DNA from: Otis tarda
Lineage: Eukaryota > Chordata > Aves > Otidiformes > Otididae
Direction: 5' to 3'
Length of the DNA stretch: 64,000 bases
Assembly (NCBI GenBank): GCA_026413225.1
Contig: CM048557.1
Location: 16,532,871-16,596,870 of the forward strand
The translations under genes were made by a program, and so were the position numbers. Below the pieces are notes generated by a model. That model saw nothing but the letters and a program-made list of their open reading frames with translations. It was not told the DNA's origin and did no database searches. This document shows, in pieces, positions 55,498 to 64,000 of the stretch (position 1 is its first letter; every line of letters begins with the position of its first letter).

Positions 55498-55556
55498 ATG
55501 TGCATGTGTGCATCTGTGTTTGTAAGTTATACGCACGCACACGTATATACTCACAG
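55498..55556. repeat. TG/CA-rich alternating purine-pyrimidine stretch
   Basis: Interrupted GT and CA dinucleotides (GTGCATGTGTGCATC, later ACGCACGCACACGTATA) alternate purine and pyrimidine, a pattern able to adopt Z-DNA. It is probably a decayed microsatellite. Confidence 0.6.
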
Positions 55557-58500
55557 ACATGCTAAATACGTTCCCCAAAAGAAGCTTTTACATTTCCAGC
55601 CTTAATCCTCTCACTCAGAACAGACCAAATTTCACGATCTTCAAGGCCAACTGCTAGGCTCGTCTGCTGAAACTAACTTTTCATGATACATCTGTTTGCT
55701 GGGAGGACAATACTGGTTTGACTCAACCTCACTGTGATTAGCCCTACACCAGTGAGAGTCATTCCTGCCTCTGCTCAAATTAGTGTGCTTCTTAAATTAC
55801 GGAGTGAAGGTCACTTAACAGATCCTGGAGCGGGATGAAACCCTGGATAAAAATAGGATGGCACTGTCACTGTATTTATCAGCTAGGTTCAGATCAGTTT
55901 CATCCTTTATATCTTTGCCATGTTTTGCCATCTAAGTATACAAGCACCAAGATAAAGCTTATTTAACCTATCCGAAAAAGTTCAAACTACTACAAATCAT
56001 CAGATGAAGGCTTTAGAAACAAATTAATACACAAATCTCACCTTTTCTGCTACATGGTTTATTCTTCCACATAATAAACTATCCACAGACATTCACATAT
56101 ACAGCAATAATCATATTTCACTAGAGAGCTCTCTCTACAGGCAGTATCTGCAGAGTGACTGACACTATTATTCCAGTTTTGGATAGTACGGGTGAAGGAG
56201 AGTTTGACATTGCAGATATGTACCGGTAGGGTGAAAGCAGAGAAAAAATAAACTGTGTAAGAGGGATCACGAGAGATTAGTAATTACAACTTGCTGGCAT
56301 TGTATGGAACCAGGCCAGGTAGCAAGATCAATGCTTCCTAGCCAGGCCCATCACATCCATATGTTTATGAGAGTGTAAGAGTTACCTCATTCACCTTCTT
56401 TCCTCACAAGACCTTTTTTTTTGTATTACATAGGCAGAGATCGCTCTTACAGAAAACACATGAAGTAAGATTGGAAGTGTGAGAGCCCACAGGCAAGAAC
56501 AGTTTTGTCAAAATATCACAGTAGCCTCTTCTGCCACAAAGCTGACTTGGGGATTCACCCATCCTATCTGCTACACCATTACAGGATCAGGGGTCAGCAT
56601 AAGCCAAAATTGAGGGGGAAGAGAAGGGACGACATAGTCCTCACTCTGTAGTCTTTAACAGCTCTGCCTTCTACTTGCAGATACACAACCCGAAGATGTG
56701 GGCTAAGAAAGAAAAGGAAGCACATGAGAACTTCCCTACACTCTCTTTTCTTCTCACTTTTAGGAGCACACTTCAGAATGAAGTAAGTTGCTAATAGCTA
56801 TATCCTCACCACTGTTCTTACGAACCCAGAGCCCATACAGGGACTGCTGCCTTCTGGCTAGAAAGACCAGCAAGGCCACAGAGGTTCTGGCCCAGTGCCT
56901 TCCAGGAGATGGACCATACCCTGGAACAGCATCTTTAGCTGTACACAACAGTGGTATTAAATGCTTCTTTATGTGCTGCTTCTCCATGCAGCTGAAAGCA
57001 TAAAGATCCTTGAAGAGAGGAGTGTTTGCAGACCATACTGTTTGCAAGCTGTCCAGGAAATGAGTCTTTCCTATTAAAAAAATAAACAAACCAAACGTTC
57101 AAACTACAAGCCAAGATGTTTAGGATCCCTCCTAAGTCAACTGACTTTTTACAAATGTTATCTATCCTTACCCCTCACTGACCTGCATATCTAGATATCT
57201 CATTCTACAAATGTACTTACAATAGTGTTTGAATGTAAAGTGCTTTATATACATCTAAAGTGCTTCAGAAACAAGTCTCTGCCTCATTCTTCATTATCTA
57301 ATTAAAAAAGTTTTCTAGTTCCACACCACTTTTTTGAAAAACATAACACAAGTAATGAGCACATGCAGACAAAACCTAGATTATCGCAGCCTAAGTGAAT
57401 TTTTCTGCAGTTTGTAAAGCCATAGTATGAAAAATATCGATATAAAAAGGGGGGTTTAGCTTCCCTAACATTTTCATGTGTTTTAATTTTGGATGATAAG
57501 AGCAACCCTAGGAAAAGCTCATCCGGTAATGAAATCTGAAATGAAAAACGACCACCCAGAAGTAAAAGTAGTCATACACAATTAATGAATTCATTCAGCC
57601 AGCCAATAAATCAAATCAGCAAACCAGACTCTCTTAATCATGCAGAGAAACATTTTTCAGTTCTTTTTATATTGTACTTTGCTCAAGGCTTACATTACCA
57701 ATTGGTTGTTTCTTTAATTCTTAACCATTTACAATATAGTTTAATGTTTTTCAAAATTTAAGTGCCATTCAAGAATGTTTAAGAACATAGTGTTCTTTCC
57801 AAGTTTGTAATTCTGAATGAAATTAATATCAGATTCAGTTTATGGGTCAAAAAAGCCTGTGAGTATTCCGCAAGTTATTAATGCATGGATAACTAACTTT
57901 CCAGAAAGGGTCCTAGCTCTTCCCTTTGGGACTCAAACTTGGTACCAAGAGACACCAGACATTCAGAAAGTTATCACTGCTTGAAGCTCGCATACTTTCT
58001 TGCCATCAGGGACCCATCGGGCCCTTGGGTTACAGACTCAAGGATAACTTCTTAAAATTTTGTCAAAGACATTTTGAAAATTTTCACTTACTATTCAATA
58101 TTGTGTGAAACAATGGACTAAATTAAAAGAAACGGTAACACTGGAAAACCTCAAAGCAAGAGTCTATTGAAAAAAGAAACGGCAGCTTGACTGAAGGCTG
58201 AAAAACAGAGTCAAACTTCCTTTGCCTTTCAGTTGCAAGTGCCTTTTTCCCCAAAGCTCATCTACTATCCCCCAATAGTTCCCTCATCTTTCTCCAGTTT
58301 TCACAAAAAAAACTAGGAACAGCCAGAAACTGCTTCTGTTGAACTTTGCAACCGCATGCTTCAATGCAGGAGCTACGTGTGCTCTTCACAGAAACCCATA
58401 TTCAAATTCAGGCAGAAGATGCAAAAGCCAAGACTGTTCTCCTAGTAAGACTGGATTCTCTTCAAGCTCTGAACAATGCTCTCACTCAAAACTTTTGAAA

Positions 58501-59128
58501 TCTAGAGGACCACTGAAGGACAAAGCTGCCTGACACTCCCTGGCTGCCTTGTTTCTACCGTACTCCTTCTGCTGAAATCATGTTTACTGTTTTGGTTTTT
58601 TTCCCCTTTGGATACAACTTCTACACACCTGTGACCTAAACTAGCACCAACTGAGCACAAAGGACTGTGCTGATTCTCCAGGCCTTTTCCAACAGCAGGG
58701 TCTAGCTAGTGCCAATTTCTACTGCCAGCTTGGTAATGAAAGGTCACATGAATTCCTCTCTTCCAGATTTTCACTTTCTCAAACAGGGCAGTGAGGAGAG
58801 TCCCTACAAGGTGACTCATCATCAAAACCCTGCCTCCAATTACAATTATTGCAGCTATGATTCCTGGGTGAACTTATTAATTGAAGTCTCTGCACAGCAA
58901 GATCTTTAATTTGACATAAAACCTTTCCAGTCACCTCCAAACCTGGGAACAAAATCAATCTTCCTCCTCCTAAACAGTTTCAACAATAGCCAAAACCTTC
59001 CCTGCATGCAACAAAATGTACATGTACTCTCATTCGTAATTGATACAGCATTTCTGAGCCAAATTTTCAAAAGGTGGTTTTCGCCTGCATGCATACACTG
59101 CTGCAATCAAGTCTTTAGTCCACACTTA

Positions 59129-59265
59129 CCCAACATTTATTAGCACTGCATGCCAGCACCTACAAATCCAATCATGAACCAAGACCCTGCCATATTAGGC
59201 CCTGTACAAATACAGGAAAATAAATTCATGCTTTCTGCCCCAAGAAGCCCACAAATAGAACCTCA
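59129..59265 (-). repeat. MIR-type SINE tail (amniote type)
   Basis: Read on the - strand, CTTCTTGGGGCAGAAAGC, then TATTTGTACAGGGCCTAATA, then TGGTTCATGATTGGATTTGT and AGGTGCTGGCATGCAGTGCT, followed by AATAAATGTTG, follows a very common sauropsid repeat tail ('gctctttggggcaggga...tttgtacagcgcctagcacaatgggg...tctaggtgctactgtaatactaataaat'). The order and spacing agree well and only the bases have drifted. The family assignment is from memory. Confidence 0.65.
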
Positions 59266-60567
59266 ACTAGATAGGGGACATATCTTTACCTGAATATAAA
59301 ATCACGTGTAGCAGGTACACTCAGGGGTATGTGAATCTGAGCACCAAGCAAAATCAGGTCTAAATGCAAACACAGCACCCTGGTGCTTCTTTAAAAATCT
59401 TACATGCAGATTTTGAAACAAAAATTTTCTAAGTGTCTTAAAACAGATAAGTCAACAGACTCACAAGAAAAACCAGAAGTTAACTATACACATTAAACAG
59501 CAGCAAGGCAACTTTGCATACACTGGACAAATCCCTGATACTCATCAATTAACATGATGCACAAAAATAGCTTCTCTCTTTTCTAATTGAAACTTCTCCT
59601 GAGAGGATGGTGAATGGCAGCTTGGAGTGCTGTGCCTGGCTGCTGCTAGCTCTGTTTGGCCCTCCGGATGAGCAGGGCAGTAGGCAGAAGAGCAGGAAGA
59701 GGTCACAGAGCACAAAGTATTGCTTTTACTCAAAAAAAAAAGCCCTAATATCCTCAATTTATCTGGCTCTGTATCAGAACAGTAGGAATTAAAAGTGATG
59801 AAATATAATTGGGAGTGGGAGGAGGGAGGGAAACGCCCAACAATTAGTACTTTGTAAAATATTTTAAGTTAGGCAAGTCAATAAGTTTGCTGCTCCAGTG
59901 AATTTGCCCTGTATATTTTGACCCTAGCAATGGCTGCACAGTTGCAGACAGCCTGCTCCCCATGTAGTAGAGACAATGACCTGCCCTTATCCTAGGTGAA
60001 GCTGTTTTCCAAAATGACAAGTATAAGCAAATCCTCCTACATCTGCCTTGGAGTTCACTACAGAATTTCTTAGCTTAAACACAGCAAAAAACATCAGTTA
60101 TAAGGGTCCCCTCAGGACACTTATGCTTTGCTAGGAGGACATGGTCTGCTACCCCTTGCAGCCATACAATGCTGTTCATCTGTTTCTTAGGTAAGCTGCC
60201 TCCTTTAGGCAATACACCTAGGAATGACATGCAACACTAGAAACACTTACTTGCAGGCAGCACTTTGCCCTGAGAATAATCAGAGCCTAAAGGAAAACAG
60301 AGATACATTTTGTATTCTCCAGCTAGCATATTAATTATGCAGGTCCTGTCACGCTACCAGCAATGCTCAGAAGCCATCGCTTATGCCCCATTGTGGGGCT
60401 GTGCTTCCGCCCTCTGCTGAGAATCCACCTCCCTGTGACCATGGTATGATGGAGAGCGCCAGGACACAGACATCTTGGTGAACACAGGCGGTCGCTACAC
60501 AAAAGAGCTGAAAATGTAGCAATTACGGGAGAAGTAGAGGGACAAGTTTTATCTCTGACTTGACTGG

Positions 60568-60680
60568 AAACTCAGAGACACAGTTTCTATTCCTGGCATT
60601 CCTGCTGAACTACTAGTAGGTAACATGGGCAGATCTCATCCTATTTCTGTGCCTCAGCTTCCCCTCAGCTTCCTCAAATG
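60568..60680 (+). repeat. MIR-like SINE fragment
   Basis: CAGTTTCTATTCCTGGCATT, then CTGCTGAACTACTAGTAGGT, GGGCAGATCTCATCC, and TTTCTGTGCCTCAGCTTCCC fit the MIR core ('gggttctattcccggctctgcc...tgggcaagtcacttcacctctctgtgcctcagtttcccc'). Confidence 0.6.
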
Positions 60681-61090
60681 TGTGTGCATGCACATAAAAA
60701 GCAAAAGGAAACACTGGCTTTGAACATACCTAGTGTGAAAATCTTATGTTTCAACCGCTGGATTACAATCACATTGTTCAAGCAAACTTTGGAGCTCTGG
60801 GAAGTCTTTGAGCTGAAAGAGGCCTGGGATTTTTCAGAGTGATGACAAAAGTCTTATTTTTTTCCACTCTTAGCTTTTTGGCTAGAAAGAAGTCTAGAAT
60901 ACAGAAAGCCAGGATTTTCCTTTCCAACAGTGCAAAGTGACACCAAACAGCATGGCTCCTTTTGCACACCGCCAGGCCAAGGCCAGTCCAGACATTTCCC
61001 ATGAAAAAAAACCTTTGGAAAGATTAGATTAAAAGTTTGGAGTTGATGGATATTTATCCTTCCCCTTGAAGCCCCCAAAGGAGATCATGT

Positions 61091-61226
61091 ACCATTGTCT
61101 CCATTTTTCAGATGAAAAAGGGAGGGACACATGATGGAGGTCACTTGCCTCATGTCAACTAAAACAGTAGCGACAGCACCAGGAACAGGATCTGCTCCTT
61201 CCATATCTCAGCCTAGTGTTTATCCA
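61091..61226 (-). repeat. MIR-like SINE fragment, opposite orientation to the one 0.4 kb upstream
   Basis: Reading the + strand it shows the reverse MIR order: CATTGTCTCCATTTTTCAGA, GGTCACTTGCCTCATGTC, CAGGAACAGGATCTGCTCC and CCTAGTGTTTATCCA. These match 'cattttacagatggggaaactgagg...gtgacttgcccaaggtcacac...gggaatagaacccagg...ccagtgctctatccac'. Confidence 0.65.
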
Positions 61227-61329
61227 AGTGGAAGGGGATTGGTTTGTTTGTTTTAAACTACCCTTCTAAAGAGCCATATAACTCCACCACTGCTTCAGAC
61301 ACCCTCTCTTTCACCTCTTTTTGCTGCTG

Positions 61330-61650
61330 GTGCCTCAGAGTCTAACAGGGGTGGCTGCTGTGCAGAGCGGCCAGGTGGTTCCAGCTGGTTCCACGGTGGC
61401 CCACCACAGTGCCCTGCCCAGCCTGCCAGTGAAGCTGGAGGTGTCCCTGGAAAAACATTCTCCAGAAAGGGAACCACGCTGCACAGGCAGTGAGGGTCAA
61501 AGTGTGAGGAACAGCCCTGTCGCAGCCAGGCTGGAGGAGGAGGGACAGGGGCAGCAGGGATTCTCTGTCTCACTGCCCAGGAAGGTGTGAGGAGGAGGGA
61601 GGGTGGAGAGGGACCATCATGGCCAGTTGCAGCCTCAGCCACCATCACCC
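61330..61650. other. GC-richer patch of unknown nature
   Basis: This 0.3 kb block is clearly richer in G and C than its surroundings and has open frames on both strands (89 codons + and 117 codons -). CpG is still scarce, so it does not look like a CpG-island promoter. Neither frame shows a known domain; the minus-strand product is proline-rich. It could be part of an unrecognised exon, an old repeat, or chance. Confidence 0.3.
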
Positions 61651-64000
61651 TGCACCTCTCCGAGCAGAGGAGCTGAGAATGAAAGGGGAGAGGTGGTGTA
61701 GTTTTTGTCTTTGTTTCTCATCATCCAACTCAACTGGCAATAAATTACATTAATTTTCCCATTGCTCATTACAATAATTGGATAGTGATCTCCTCCTCTA
61801 TAACTCAACCCACAAGCTCTTTCATCTTATTTTCTCCCCTGTCCTGTTGAGGAGGGAGGCAGCGAGCAGCTGGGTGGGCAGCAGGCAGCCAGCCTGGGTC
61901 AGCCCACCACATCAGTTCCTCTGGTTTGCAGGCATGCATGTCAGGATTGAAGAAAAATACAAGAAAACCCCACCTCTGTCAAAGGCAGTCCCTTCTACGC
62001 TAGGCACAAAAAGCCCACTGCATAGCCAGTTTTGTTTTCTGTGTACAGGAACTGTAAGGCCAAGGAGATTATCTTAAAGCTCTACTTACACCTGTCTGTA
62101 AAGCAGAAAGAAGCTGGAATTACTCATAATCTGAAGAGACACTGAGCATTGTCACAGAATCACTGACTTTCCCACCAGATCTTCTACTGTCACATTGTCA
62201 GATTCTGCAGTTCATTTCTCCCCACCAGCCCCCATACCCCACAATAAAGACAAAATAAATTCCAGAGCAAGGCACACACGGCACACAACCAGACCAGTGA
62301 TACCTATACTAAACATCATCTCCCACTCGAAAAAGAAATCCAGCTTATTATTTTGGCACCAATTGTTTTTTGATTCACTCATGCTGAAAAAACAAAAGGA
62401 AATAAAGAAAAGCAAGAGTTCTCAAAAATTAATTAAATTAGTTCCTAATGGAGAACAAAAGCCTTCCTCTAAATTTAAAACCACCATTACATCCTAATAA
62501 CAAAAAGATGGCCCCAGTTATCTTTTGAGTGCAAGCTTTACATTTTATGGTGTTTAAGGAACACAGTATATAGCACATCAGATACTGGACAGGCCAGTAA
62601 TCTATAGGGTGGGAGGGTGGACTGTAGTGTTATAAACTCTTAAGAGAAGCTTCGAGTATTTGTGGATTTCTCCTTCTGCAGGCCTAATCAACGAGCTCCT
62701 GGCTCAGTGCGCTCTGCTCACTTAAGCTGGCTCACACGTGTGCCATCACATGTGGATGGACTGTGAATTGTCATGACGTCCCAAGTGCAGGACAGTGTAT
62801 TCTTACTAAAAGATGTCCCTTGGAAGCACATTAAATTACACTGACTATGGAACATTATCAAAAGTGCCCTCAAGTTTCTTAGACTGTTGCTGAGAATATC
62901 TCCACTGTATTGATCCCACTGGAAGTCTTTTTTTTTTTTTTTTAACATGCATTTCAAATATCAAGTGACATGGGTTTTTGCTGGTTGTCTGAGGTATGCA
63001 GTGCTTATTTACAATACAGACAGAGATCTCTGTAGAAAAATACAGAAATTAAAAATGCAAATTACTTAGCTATGAACCTTTTTTTATTCTAGAGGACAAT
63101 ACACAACTAACTTCTTAAAAAAGAAGGGCTAAAGACAGGCTAGGCTTCTAATTTTTATGCCAGTGATCAATGTTTAGCTTACTTTCCTTACAAATACGAT
63201 ATCAAAGATATGAAGGATTTTTAAGCACTATAAAAACTCTGCTAGACAGTACTTCGCCCTACTCAGAATATTAAACATGTTTTGCTAGAACGTGAGATGA
63301 AAGTAAGGGAAAGTTTAAGGGCATCTCTCCTCCATGTCATACAACATGCATAGCACAGCGTAAGGCAGGAATGGATAAATGACGCCAACACAGGCGGGTA
63401 CATTCATACAACATTAAGCAGCCCCTGAGAAGGTATCTGCTTAGTTCCAAAGCAGGAGAACTGGGCATCCCAGTGCATCTCACCAGGGCTCATTAACTCC
63501 TGGAGACAGCTTCAGCAACAGCCTGAGCATCCCACAACTGTACTTGTGTTACATGCTGTGATTCAGCTACAGCCAGCAGTGAAGATCACTTGCTTCCTGC
63601 TAAGCATTCTTTTTCCAGGCAAACAGGGCCAAAGCTACTGTTTTTCTGCTGTTTACATGGCATCAACATGCACTGCTCTGTGACTAGAGCTTAAAGGGAC
63701 TTAGCGGAAGTGCTAATTAACAACAGGATAGTTTATATCAGTGCACAAACTGGCAAAAGGTGTTTTCCAAGTTTGCTATGAAATGTAATTTCAGAGAAAC
63801 CAAAGCAGTGTGGAAATGCAAAAGTCAAGTAACATAATATGAAAAAGAGACTTGGACTGCTCTGTGTTACAAGAACTGGCTGAGCAGATCCTTCGCAAGC
63901 TTCCTCCAAGCACCCATAGACTCAAAGGAACAGAATAAAGCTGTGCTTCATCTTTGATGCCCTGAGAGGAAGACACTAGTGCTCATCTGCATAAATCACT

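Larger units (their letters stand above)
50001..64000 (-). other. SERGEF: SERGEF intron, distal part, continuing beyond the window
   Basis: No exon was recognised. It contains three better MIR-like fragments (59129-59265, 60568-60680, 61091-61226), a purine-pyrimidine alternating stretch near 55498-55556, a short tandem of ACGGTTGTCT near 50641-50660, a GC-richer patch at 61330-61650 and a T run at 62928-62943. That it belongs to SERGEF follows from the gene needing its remaining exons further along the - strand, outside the window. Confidence 0.5.

Noticed and set aside
57205-57300. Possible MIR or L2 tail (TGTAAAGTGCTTTATATACA region)
   Set aside because: The resemblance is limited to one short string and the expected flanking core is not visible.

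Overview
The window is AT-rich vertebrate DNA with long introns and very few exons. It is most likely from a bird or another sauropsid. The recognised exons are close to mammalian KCNC1 and SERGEF, yet no Alu, L1 or other mammal-type young repeats are visible. The only interspersed repeats I could recognise are old, decayed MIR-type SINE pieces. I saw no clear CR1 tail, so the species cannot be fixed from this window.

Layout. (1) Positions 1-13144 hold the 3' part of KCNC1 (voltage-gated potassium channel Kv3.1) on the + strand. The large exon with the membrane domain lies upstream of the window. Inside are the Kv3.1b exon 3 (10090-10278), an alternative C-terminal exon resembling the Kv3.2 (KCNC2) tail (12269-12405), and the classical Kv3.1b last exon (13080-13144). 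The 3' UTR probably ends near 14390. (2) Positions 14.4-20.9 kb look intergenic. (3) From about 20.9 kb the 3' UTR and last coding exon (22987-23153) of SERGEF lie on the - strand, tail to tail with KCNC1 as in mammals. (4) From 23.2 kb to the end no further exon was recognised. This is best read as one very long SERGEF intron with sparse old SINEs and simple repeats.

How the parts work together. The most interesting region is the 3' end of KCNC1. Exon 3 ends in phase 1, and both the Kv3.2-like exon and the classical last exon start with the two bases needed to complete that codon, so they are interchangeable C-termini. One gives a tail ending SPIPSIL with a class I PDZ-type end; the other gives the known AVRVT end. 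The intervals around the Kv3.2-like exon carry seven copies of the RBFOX motif TGCATG within about 1.3 kb, plus a G-tract and a C-tract that could pair. Further upstream, in intron 2, lies an exon-like 180-base block (3479-3658). It is open in the KCNC1 frame, phase 1 at both ends, has a long AG-free pyrimidine-rich approach, and is followed by a TGCATG. These points suggest that the Kv3.1 C-terminus is more variable here than the textbook Kv3.1a/Kv3.1b pair.
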